NCBI RefSeq assembly: GCF_002699205.1
Contig: NZ_PABT01000029.1
Span: forward strand, 30,126 to 94,125
DNA from: Allomuricauda sp.
GTDB taxonomy: Bacteria > Bacteroidota > Bacteroidia > Flavobacteriales > Flavobacteriaceae
DNA: 64,000 nt
Direction of reading: 5' to 3'
Within the stretch, counting starts at the first letter, position 1. Each line of letters starts with the position of its first letter. The notes beneath the pieces are model-generated. The model did not search any database. It was given only the letters and a program-made list of their open reading frames with translations, and had not been told where the DNA came from. Positions 55,227 through 62,665 of this stretch are shown here, piece by piece. Position numbers and translations under genes: made by a program.

Positions 55227-55257
55227 CCCCAAGAAATTTCTTGGGGCTTATTTTTTA
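55222..55257 (+). terminator. Perfect-palindrome terminator
   Basis: A 30-base perfect palindrome: the left arm at 55222-55236 is the exact complement of the right arm at 55237-55251 (core AAGCCCCAAG/CTTGGGGCTT), followed by TTTTT. It ends the 54683 transcript. Confidence 0.85.
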
Positions 55258-55427
55258 CTTGGATAAGGTGTGATATTTATGACCTTATCCCTTTGGACCG
55301 CACACCTTGTTGGTGGACATATCCCCAACAAATACGTCAAAATGAATAAAATATCTCAGCTTCTTTAGTTATGATGGGTACCTACATATAAGAGGAGGTC
55401 ACGCGTTTTACCTTGTTTCGGCAGTCG

Positions 55428-55590
55428 TTATTTTTTCAAAAACCATATTAAAGGGTCAATGAAACTTTCGAATTTTTCAATATGTGGCAAGTGTCCAACG
55501 TTTTCTATCTCCACTAACTCTGAATCAGGTATTTCCTTCAGTGTTTTCTTTCCCAATTCGTTATATAGGCCGATTTTTTTTCAATGTTCA
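55428..55590 (-). pseudogene. C-terminal fragment of alpha/beta hydrolase
   Basis: Translating the minus strand gives GLYNELGKKTLKEIPDSELV, EIENVGHLPHIEKFESFIDP and LIWFLKK before a stop. This is the C-terminus of a proline-iminopeptidase-like alpha/beta hydrolase, including the catalytic His in GHLPHIE. A stop and frame change at about 55580 interrupt it; the upstream sequence in another frame (CDPLNIEKK) may be the preceding few residues. The nucleophile Ser and acid residue are absent. This is the only coding trace in the gene-free stretch 55258-55850. Confidence 0.65.
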
Positions 55591-55874
55591 AGGGGTCGCA
55601 ACACTTACCGTTGTCATGTTTCGGAACAAAGGAAAAGATTGTGAAAGCGAAATTTGATGCAAATGTTCTGAAATAATTACTTTTAAGGTTTGAACCTAAA
55701 AGTAACATGTTTTGATCGGAACCTGGATAAGAGGGGACAAACCCCAAAGGGGCATTTAAGAAAAATATAGACCCTTTGCGGGTGACGATCATTAAAAACC
55801 AAAAACATAAAAACAGCTGTTCCGGTCACATTTTTCGAAGCCGGATGGATAAGATGAATAACAACCTTTCTACT

Positions 55875-58667
55875 ATGAAAACAATATTTTCAACATTACT
55901 GATCGCGCTTACGGTTACCTCTATATGGGGGCAAAAAAAAGTATTGGACCATCCAGATTTTGATATATGGAACACCATTGAGGGCAAAACAATCGCTGCA
56001 AACGGAAAATATGTTATGTATTCCCTTGAAAAGGGGCAGAAGGACAACTTTTTAAAAATAAAGGATGCCAAGGCACGAACCGTTTTTGAATACGAACGTT
56101 CAGAGAATGGGGTGTTTACCTATAACGATAACTATGCGCTGTTCGCCATAAAACCATGGAAAGACAGTGTGGTGGAGTTAAAAAGGGCAAAGGTGAAGAA
56201 AGACGATCTGCCCAACGATACTTTGGGTATTTATAACCTGAAAACAAAGATACTTACCAAGATTCCCAATGTTAGATCTTATAAAATACCTGAAAAATGG
56301 GAGGGTTTTATTGCTTGTTTGGTAGACGAGGAAAAGTTGGGGGAAAAGAAGGGCAAAACCGAATCGAAAAAGGATTCTGTCCAAAAAAAATCTAAGAAAA
56401 AGAAGGTCGGAAAAGAAAACGGATATCACTTGGTCATCCATAATCTGTCCACATCAAAAAACGATACCGTAAAATTTGTAACCGATTATACCTTTGCGAA
56501 AGAAGGCAAAACATTGGCCTATGCAACTACTGGGCAAGATGCTACGGATAACGCCGGGGTTTATGTACTAGATCTTGAAAACAATGTAAAAAGGCAGGTT
56601 TTCGAAAATGAAAAAGCGAAATTTTTTGAGTTAAGTTTAAGCGATTCGGGAGAAAAATTGGCCTTTGTGGTCGATACCGATACCACCAAGGTGCAAATTA
56701 GGCCCAATGAACTGTACTTATGGGAAAAAGGCGCCGAAAAAGCGGAAAAGAAATTGGATGCCGCAAAGGCACCCAAAGGATACCTTGTCTCGTCGGATGG
56801 AAAGGTCTATTTCTCCAAGGACGAATCAAAATTGTATTTTGGACTTAGAAAACCGCCCGTTGTAAAGGACACTACTTTAATAGACGAGGAAATTGTAAAT
56901 GTTGAGGTGTGGACGTATAACGAACCCGAATTGTATACGGTACAGGAAGTTGCGTTGAAGAAAGAGCAAAAACGATCTTATACCACCGTTTTAAATCTAG
57001 CTACCGATAAGTTGGTGCAAGTGGGCACCGAATCTTTTCCCGATGCCAAGATAGGCAATGAGGGGAACGCCAAATTTGCATTGGCTGGTACCAAACTGCC
57101 CTATCAATTGGAAAGACAATGGAAAGGGTATAGTTCTTCAGATTATGTATTGGTGGATACGGAAACGGGGGAAACCAGTGAAATTTTAAAAAATGTGGCC
57201 GGTAATGTCCGTTTTAGTCCAGAGGCGAAGTATGTATACGGGTACCATTCGGTAGATAGTACTTGGTTTAGCTATTCTTTGGCCTCGAAGAAACTGGTTG
57301 AACTGACCGAAGGAATGGTTTTTTACGATGAATTGAACGATAGCCCCAAGCACCCCAGAAGTTATGGTGCTGCCGGTTGGACCAAAGATGATGGGGCTTT
57401 GTTGCTCTATGACAGATTTGATATTTGGAGTTTTGATCCCGAAACGGGGAAAGCCGAAAAATTGACCAACGGAAGGGATACCCGTACCGTGTACCGATAT
57501 GTGAAATTGGACGACGAAAAGCGCTTTGTAGATGCCGATAAATGGCTGTTAAGCACTTTTAACGAGGTGAATAAAGAAGCGGGTTTTGTGCAGTACGATC
57601 CCAAAAAGAAATCGTTTAAAAAACTGGTTTCAGGCCCTTATAGGTATACAGCACCGGTGAAGGCGAGGGAAAGTGATGCCTTAATATATACCAGGGAATC
57701 GTTTACCGAGTTTCCGAATATTCGCCTTGCCGACCTAAATTTCAAAAAATCTACGGTGATCAGTAATGCAAACCCACAGCAAAGCGAATATAACTGGGGA
57801 ACCGCCGAATTGGTAGAGTGGACCTCTTTGGACGGTATTGATTTGAAGGGAGTTCTTATTAAACCCGAGAATTTTGATCCTTCAAAAAAATACCCGATGA
57901 TCGTTAATTTCTATGAAAGAAGTTCGGATAACTTGTACAGGCATAGGGCCCCAAGCCCCGGGCGATCTACCATTAATTATAGTTTTTATGCGAGTAGGGG
58001 CTACCTGATCTTTAATCCAGATGTACAATATCGTGTTGGGTATCCCGGTGAAAGTGCCTTCAATTGCGTGATTCCGGGGATAACATCGTTGATAGAGAAA
58101 GGCTTTGTAGATAAAGATAATATAGGTGTTCAAGGGCACAGTTGGGGAGGTTATCAAATAGCATATTTGGTAACGAAGACCAATATTTTTAAGGCCGCGG
58201 AATCAGGGGCGCCCGTAGTGAACATGATCAGTGCTTACGGAGGCATTCGTTGGGGCACCGGCTTAAGTAGGGAGTTCCAATATGAACATACACAAAGTAG
58301 AATAGGCGGTACCCCTTGGGAATATCCTTTGAGGTATATAGAGAATTCACCCATATTCAACATAGATAAAATAGAAACTCCCTTATTGATCATGCACAAC
58401 GATTCTGACGGACATGTGCCTTGGTACCAGGGTATCGAATTTTTTATGGCCTTAAGGAGATTGCAAAAACCGGCATGGATGTTAAATTACAACGGGGAAC
58501 CACATTGGCCACTTAAATTGCAGAACAAGAAAGATTTTAATGTACGCATGCAACAGTTTTTCGACCATTATTTAAAAGGGGCGCCAAAACCTGTATGGAT
58601 GGACAGGGGCGTACCCGCTATTGAAAAAGGGATTCATCAGGGGTATGAACCTGTGACCGGGAAATAG
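55875..58667 (+). CDS. S9 family serine peptidase, exported
   Basis: 930 residues of the prolyl oligopeptidase (S9) type. A Sec signal (MKTIFSTLLIALTVTSIWGQ) is followed by a long beta-propeller region and a C-terminal alpha/beta hydrolase domain with the catalytic triad: Ser in GVQGHSWGGYQ, Asp in MHNDSDGHVPW, His in GEPHWPL. The frame is open to a TTG at 55776, and ATGs at 55845 and 55854 are alternatives; the 55875 start gives a clean signal peptide. A Lys-rich insertion (KKGKTESKKDSVQKKSKKKK) is unusual in the propeller. Its 3' end is duplicated twice downstream in IS-linked fragments. Confidence 0.88.
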   Translation: MKTIFSTLLIALTVTSIWGQKKVLDHPDFDIWNTIEGKTIAANGKYVMYSLEKGQKDNFLKIKDAKARTVFEYERSENGVFTYNDNYALFAIKPWKDSVVELKRAKVKKDDLPNDTLGIYNLKTKILTKIPNVRSYKIPEKWEGFIACLVDEEKLGEKKGKTESKKDSVQKKSKKKKVGKENGYHLVIHNLSTSKNDTVKFVTDYTFAKEGKTLAYATTGQDATDNAGVYVLDLENNVKRQVFENEKAKFFELSLSDSGEKLAFVVDTDTTKVQIRPNELYLWEKGAEKAEKKLDAAKAPKGYLVSSDGKVYFSKDESKLYFGLRKPPVVKDTTLIDEEIVNVEVWTYNEPELYTVQEVALKKEQKRSYTTVLNLATDKLVQVGTESFPDAKIGNEGNAKFALAGTKLPYQLERQWKGYSSSDYVLVDTETGETSEILKNVAGNVRFSPEAKYVYGYHSVDSTWFSYSLASKKLVELTEGMVFYDELNDSPKHPRSYGAAGWTKDDGALLLYDRFDIWSFDPETGKAEKLTNGRDTRTVYRYVKLDDEKRFVDADKWLLSTFNEVNKEAGFVQYDPKKKSFKKLVSGPYRYTAPVKARESDALIYTRESFTEFPNIRLADLNFKKSTVISNANPQQSEYNWGTAELVEWTSLDGIDLKGVLIKPENFDPSKKYPMIVNFYERSSDNLYRHRAPSPGRSTINYSFYASRGYLIFNPDVQYRVGYPGESAFNCVIPGITSLIEKGFVDKDNIGVQGHSWGGYQIAYLVTKTNIFKAAESGAPVVNMISAYGGIRWGTGLSREFQYEHTQSRIGGTPWEYPLRYIENSPIFNIDKIETPLLIMHNDSDGHVPWYQGIEFFMALRRLQKPAWMLNYNGEPHWPLKLQNKKDFNVRMQQFFDHYLKGAPKPVWMDRGVPAIEKGIHQGYEPVTGK

Positions 58668-58678
58668 TATGTAAGCTA

Positions 58679-58707
58679 TCCCCAATCAGAGTGGGACTAT
58701 TTTTTTA
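58679..58707 (+). terminator. Weak terminator after S9 peptidase
   Basis: A short CCCA/TGGG stem with a 7-base loop followed by TTTTTTT, just after the S9 stop. The same hairpin is duplicated at about 62551-62577. Confidence 0.5.
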
Positions 58708-58732
58708 GATGCTATGTTGTTCGTTCGTTGTA

Positions 58733-59191
58733 TTATTTTGACAATAAATATCGTACGACCATATCCCAATTGGGAAACTTTTGGCTTCCAAAATGAATCC
58801 ATTCACCTTTAAAATATTTTGCTCCATTATTTGGTCTATCATCAATTAAATAGTCCCCATTGTTTAAATTTTTATTAGGTGAAATTATAATCCTTTTGTA
58901 GAACAAACTGTTTTTGTCCTTACCGAAATACTTTTGTACCCATTCAACCTTGTGTGCCCAAGCGCTTGGATTAAGCCAAGGAGCTGTTGAAAGTATGTAT
59001 AGGTCATATTTTTCAGAAAGTTTATGAACTGACTCTATTGCATTCGGGTATGGTTCCATAAGAGAAAAAATATGTTGGACCTCGTCCAATCTATCCTCAT
59101 ATTTTTTTATGGTATTCTCATCCAATTTAGCTATTCCTGTTTTGAAATCAACAAGAACGTTGTCCATATCTATGTAGATAATTTTCCTCAT
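58733..59191 (-). CDS. 5'(3')-deoxyribonucleotidase
   Basis: 152 residues of the HAD superfamily, NT5C type, which removes phosphate from deoxynucleoside monophosphates. Motif I is IYIDMDNVLVDF with the nucleophile and acid Asp, motif II is LYILSTAPW, and motif IV is YLIDDRPNNG. The start MRKIIYIDMDN at 59191 is preferred over the longer frame to 59215 because it begins directly at the fold. It is transcribed toward the S9 peptidase and is AT-rich like its neighbours, consistent with cassette-type acquisition. Confidence 0.88.
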   Translation of the reverse strand: MRKIIYIDMDNVLVDFKTGIAKLDENTIKKYEDRLDEVQHIFSLMEPYPNAIESVHKLSEKYDLYILSTAPWLNPSAWAHKVEWVQKYFGKDKNSLFYKRIIISPNKNLNNGDYLIDDRPNNGAKYFKGEWIHFGSQKFPNWDMVVRYLLSK

Positions 59192-59286
59192 TTTGATATT
59201 GATTTGCTGATGCACAATGTTTTTGCATATGGATTTGTTGGAGAATGGTTTGACGGAACTATTCTTCCATTCAGAATTTTCTATGT

Positions 59287-59880
59287 TTAATCCTTTATTT
59301 TCATTAATTCACTAAGCAATTCATCTAAAAACTTTTGTTGATTTTTATCTTCTTCAAAAGCCCTTTGGTTATTCACACCACAAGATTCAATGTCCAAAAC
59401 ATTTTTTTTGTTAAAAGACCAATCATTGGTGTTTTCTACAATTATTCCCAACTCACTATTACAGTTTAACCATAGATTTAAGAACGGAGTTCTGTTATTT
59501 TTATATATTTTATCGAAATCTGCATAAACAGAAAAGCCTTTGATTTCAGTATTATAGAATCGAACAATTGAAGTAATTGGCATTCCACCCCAGTTTATTG
59601 TTGTTCCTTTCCTAAAATTGATGCTTACAATATCCTTTTCATTGAGTAATTTTTTCTGCTCATATTTTTCCCAAAAGTATTGTTTTTCATATATGATTTT
59701 CGTTCCTACGGGCAGTGATATATTTTTAATAATTACTGGCTTAGTAGTTATAAAAAAAGGTCTTTTATCAGGTTTGTTAATAACCAATGCAGAAGCAAGC
59801 GCATTAATATAAGCGTAAGCAAATCCACTGGCTATCAGTATAATTGCACCAATAATTATAAATAATTTTTTCGGTCTCAT
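59287..59880 (-). CDS. Membrane-anchored hypothetical protein
   Basis: 197 residues. One N-terminal membrane helix or signal anchor (LFIIIGAIILIASGFAYAY, 6-24) leads into a periplasmic domain with VGTKIIYEKQYFWEKYEQKK, GGMPITSIVRFYN and LWLNCNSELGIIVENT. I do not recognise the family. The AT-rich base use and position in a strand-uniform run of small orphan genes suggest it belongs to the cassette-like region. The 155 bases upstream (59881-60035) hold no gene or clear palindrome. Confidence 0.65.
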   Translation of the reverse strand: MRPKKLFIIIGAIILIASGFAYAYINALASALVINKPDKRPFFITTKPVIIKNISLPVGTKIIYEKQYFWEKYEQKKLLNEKDIVSINFRKGTTINWGGMPITSIVRFYNTEIKGFSVYADFDKIYKNNRTPFLNLWLNCNSELGIIVENTNDWSFNKKNVLDIESCGVNNQRAFEEDKNQQKFLDELLSELMKIKD

Positions 59881-60035
59881 TTTTGTTCCAATTTCTGATT
59901 TTTATATTGCAGGCAATGGCCAAATGCATGTATTCGTAGTGGTTTCGGTAAAGGTTTGAGTTCTCCGATACCAACCATAAAGTAGGAGTGAAAGCCAGCA
60001 AGAGGGATTAAACTCGCAATGAAAAATGGGCTAGG

Positions 60036-60233
60036 CTGTTGCACAAGTTAATAAAAAAAGTGTTCGTCGATCATTGCCGATCGGGATTTCGATCGTAACT
60101 TTAGGTATGCAGGGAAAAAAAGAAGTACCAAGAAAAGCTGTTCGTGAGCTTCCAGCTGAGCGAGCGTATACCGAAGGAGAATTTCTATCGACGTTTAAAA
60201 GGGGCGCCAAAACCTGTATGGATGGAGAGGGGC
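60036..60233 (+). mobile_element. IS1182-type left end fused to S9 peptidase tail (copy B)
   Basis: The segment starts with an IS-like terminus (CTGTTGCACAAGTTAA) and reads, after a one-base frame change, YQEKLFVSFQLSERIPKENF and YRRLK, the N-terminus of an IS1182-family transposase. At TTTAAAAGG (about 60194) it switches to the last part of the S9 peptidase (GAPKPVWM) found at 58571. A 197-base near-identical copy is at 62288-62484. Confidence 0.75.
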
Positions 60234-60527
60234 TATGTGGGTATTACCCCAACGATACGGGAGTCTGGAAGCAGCGTAAGAGGTCGTGCACGGATAAGCA
60301 AGGTCGGTAACAGAAAATTGCGAAATCTATTGTTCCTATGTGCTTTCAATGCGTGCAAACACAACAAGGCATGCAGAGAGGTATATGATCGGATCGTGAA
60401 CAAGGGCAAGAGCAAGAAATTGGCCTTGATAGCTGTGGCCAATAAACTGCTTAAACAGTGCTTTGCCATTGCAAAATCAGGGTTGCCCTATGATGAGGAC
60501 CATGTATCCGTCCAAGTCAGGGGATAG
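60144..60527 (+). pseudogene. Chimeric transposase remnant (IS1182 / S9 / IS110)
   Basis: A 127-codon frame from GTG 60144 that joins three sources: an IS1182 transposase N-terminus (FQLSERIPKENFYRRLK), a short piece of the S9 peptidase tail (GAPKPVWMERG), and the C-terminus of an IS110/IS116/IS902 transposase (YVGITPTIRESGSSVRGRAR, ISKVGNRKLRNLLFLCAFNA, LALIAVANKLLKQCFAI). The IS110 part contains the transposase_20 region with the conserved Gly-Ser and a Ser in the second domain, but lacks the RuvC-like DEDD domain. Not expected to be active; an in-frame fusion across three origins is a coincidence or a selected novelty. Confidence 0.78.
60229..60527 (+). mobile_element. IS110 family element, C-terminal fragment
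   Basis: About 100 codons of an IS110-type transposase C-terminus (see the chimeric frame at 60144). Its N-terminal DEDD domain and both element ends, which would hold the bridge RNA, are missing. It begins exactly where copies B and C stop matching each other (60233). Confidence 0.78.
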
Positions 60528-60663
60528 ATTGAAAAAGCAATGATGTCAAAAAAGCCAAGATCTATTTTTAGGATTTGGCAAAGAATAATTATGTCTTAAA
60601 ATTAACCGAGGAAACAGTTGTTTTTTAACTCAGTTCTTTGTTGTGCTTTCGTTATTTAATCAT

Positions 60664-61407
60664 TTAATCATATTGAGTTTCCTTAAGAATTTTATCATTT
60701 AATTGGTCTAATTCTATAAACAGATTTTTGTTATCTACCATCCAGTATAAAAAATTGTCAGTAAGATTTTCGAATTCAATTTCTTTAAAAATTTGAAATT
60801 TATCCACCTTTAGGTTTGATTTTTCTTTCCAATTTAAAGGACCATAGGCATCAATATCTTTATAGGAATATTTTTTTGATAAGTAGGGAGAAATCTCGTT
60901 ATCAGATATTGCAGTAAATCTTGTTGTTCTATCTGTCATCGCCTTTATCGTTCGTCCCCAATTATATATTAAATTAACTAGTTCCTTATTTTTGAGTAAA
61001 TCCAAACGACCTGATTGTATGAGACCAGAAATGGTGTTTTCCGAGGGTCTGAATATAGGAGGGTCAAAGGCATAAAAAAGTAAACTGTCGACATTTTGCT
61101 TTCTAAGATAATCTTCGTCTTTGCCCATAATATTCATTAATTGTTTAAGGGCTGCCTCACATAATTCAGCTTCCTCAATTCTTTTTTTTAAAATCGTTTT
61201 GTTTTGCAAATATTCAGTATGAATGTTCTTTACAATGGTTTGTTCTTCAAGCTTCTGAATTCGTTCTTGGTTCCAATTATTGATTTGAAGCGCAATCAAA
61301 ATTCCAATAACCACAAGTACAATTTCTCCAACAGCATAAATCAGATATTTACTGAATTTATTTTCAGAGAGTAGATTTTGTCTAATTTTTCTAAAGAATT
61401 TTATCAT
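60664..61407 (-). CDS. DUF6090 family membrane protein
   Basis: 247 residues with the diagnostic opening MIKFFRKIRQNLLSENKFSK, one membrane helix (LIYAVGEIVLVVIGILIALQ, about 21-41) and NNWNQERIQ right after it, then a helical periplasmic domain with FRPSENTISGLIQSGRLDLL and the LYWMVDNK-like region. DUF6090 proteins are abundant in Flavobacteriia, often in multiple copies in variable regions; function unknown. An attC-like palindrome lies 25 bases upstream. Confidence 0.87.
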   Translation of the reverse strand: MIKFFRKIRQNLLSENKFSKYLIYAVGEIVLVVIGILIALQINNWNQERIQKLEEQTIVKNIHTEYLQNKTILKKRIEEAELCEAALKQLMNIMGKDEDYLRKQNVDSLLFYAFDPPIFRPSENTISGLIQSGRLDLLKNKELVNLIYNWGRTIKAMTDRTTRFTAISDNEISPYLSKKYSYKDIDAYGPLNWKEKSNLKVDKFQIFKEIEFENLTDNFLYWMVDNKNLFIELDQLNDKILKETQYD

Positions 61408-61431
61408 TGGTTAGCGGTTTCTGATAATGAA

Positions 61432-61490
61432 GCACAACGTTTGGCTATGCGCAATGTCCCGAAGGGCATTGCGTATAGGTTTTGTTGAGC
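61432..61490. repeat. attC-like imperfect palindrome P1
   Basis: GCACAAC at the left and GTTGAGC at the right (GTTRRRY) enclose a stem CTATGCGCAATG/CATTGCGTATAG plus CCC/GGG around a GAA loop, with one unpaired T at 61457. The CAAC/GTTG ends, imperfect stem and extrahelical base resemble integron attC sites. It lies between the stop of the 61500 gene and the start of the DUF6090 gene. Confidence 0.6.
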
Positions 61491-61499
61491 CTAGTTTTT

Positions 61500-62210
61500 T
61501 TATTCTTCTTCCGTAAATAAACCTGTGAACTTATTTTTCATCAAGTCAATGCTTCCACTTATTATTGGTCCAAGATACTCACCAACTGATTCAGCAACTT
61601 GTCCACCTGCTTCATCTGCTATTTTAGAGCCTAGCTTTTTAAATGCTCCTTTTAATACACCTTTCAGTGAAGTGTCTGCTTCTGCACCAATATCAATAAA
61701 GGCTTGCTTTATCTCGTCTTTGGATTCTTCAGGCAAATAGGATTCAAAAAGTGAAACGAAAGCGTCAGTTGTCAAGCGAACAAGTTCTGGTGAAAACGAA
61801 CCGTCAGTAATGTGATTTAGCTGTTTAAGTTTTGCCCTTAAATGGTCTATCAAGTAAGGATTATCAATTTCAATCCCTATTTTATCATTGTCCTTGAGAA
61901 AAATTGGGGTTTTGAGTATTTCTTTTAATTCTTGGTCGAGTTCTGTTTTACTTGTTTGCCTGAGTTTTGATTCATAAAGCAGATTTCTTGCCTTAGCTCT
62001 TGTTACCCTTAATTCTGAAACGATTTCATAGATTTCTGGATTCTTTGTGAAAATACCTAGTTTTTGAAGCTTGATAAAGAGTAGAATATCAAAGTCCCTT
62101 TTTGAAATCGAACCAAATGCTGGAGTAAGGTAGTCTTGAAGCAGTTCTTTAAATGCATTTTTTACATTTTCTGAATCAAGTTCATCAAGTTTATTTATTA
62201 TCTCACTCAT
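61500..62210 (-). CDS. Two-domain orphan protein, helical plus amphipathic tail
   Basis: 236 residues, no recognised family. Residues 1-90 are helical and may hold a winged-helix-like fold (SKRDFDILLFIKLQKLGIFT, YEIVSELRVTRAKARNLLYE). The middle is acidic and helical (RLTTDAFVSLFESYLPEESK). The C-terminal 70 residues (TSLKGVLKGAFKKLGSKIAD, EAGGQVAESVGEYLGPIISG, SIDLMKNKFTGLF) are Gly/Ala/Ser-rich and amphipathic, like membrane-active or glycine-zipper segments. There is no signal peptide. It is bracketed by two attC-like palindromes, so it looks like a gene cassette. Confidence 0.7.
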   Translation of the reverse strand: MSEIINKLDELDSENVKNAFKELLQDYLTPAFGSISKRDFDILLFIKLQKLGIFTKNPEIYEIVSELRVTRAKARNLLYESKLRQTSKTELDQELKEILKTPIFLKDNDKIGIEIDNPYLIDHLRAKLKQLNHITDGSFSPELVRLTTDAFVSLFESYLPEESKDEIKQAFIDIGAEADTSLKGVLKGAFKKLGSKIADEAGGQVAESVGEYLGPIISGSIDLMKNKFTGLFTEEE

Positions 62211-62225
62211 GTTTTTTCAAATTAG

Positions 62226-62290
62226 GCTACAACGGTTGGGTATATATTCCGTTGTGACGAAGGAACAATGGAATATATACCATGTGCCTG
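62226..62290. repeat. attC-like palindrome P2, cut by IS end
   Basis: A perfect 12-bp stem (GGTATATATTCC at 62239-62250, GGAATATATACC at 62270-62281) with an inner TTGT/ACAA pairing, and CTACAAC on the left. The expected right GTTG arm coincides with the start of the IS1182 end (CTGTTGCAC at 62288), so the site may have been interrupted by the insertion. Confidence 0.55.
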
Positions 62291-62570
62291 TTGCACAAGT
62301 TAACAAAAAAGCCGTTGACGATCATTGCCGATCGGGATTTCGATCGTAACTTTAGGTATGCAGGGGAAAAAAGAAGTACCAAGAAAAGCTGTTCGCGAGC
62401 TTCCAGCTGAGCGAGCGTATACCGAAGGAGAATTTCTATCGACGTTTAAAAGGGGCGCCAAAACCTGTATGGATGGAGAGGGGCGTACCCGCTATTGAAA
62501 AAGGGATTCATCAGGGGTATGAACCGGTGACCGGGAAATAGTATGTAAGCTATCCCAATCAGAGCGGGAC
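62288..62570 (+). mobile_element. IS1182-type left end fused to S9 peptidase 3' end (copy C)
   Basis: Bases 62288-62444 repeat the IS1182 left end of copy B. From 62445 (TTTAAAAGG) to about 62570 the sequence repeats 58571-58698, the last codons, stop and terminator of the S9 peptidase, with only about four to five differences. There is no frame change at the junction: YRRLK runs into GAPKPVWMERGVPAIEKGIH and ends at the same TAG. The remaining 62571-62665 has no gene. Confidence 0.8.
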
Positions 62571-62665
62571 TGTTTTTATTTACGCACTTTATGATGGGAC
62601 AGTCCTTCTTTAGAGAACTGGAACAAGGCTTTTCATAGGAGTTCTTTGTTGGGCACAGTGTTTTT

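Noticed and set aside
55776..55874. TTG-initiated extension of the S9 peptidase
   Set aside because: It places 33 polar residues before an otherwise normal signal peptide; internal ATGs fit better.
62590..62640. Possible 3' remnant of the IS1182 transposase after copy C
   Set aside because: A short frame (FMMGQSFFRELEQGFS) precedes a stop, but I cannot match it to the family and no right terminal repeat is found.
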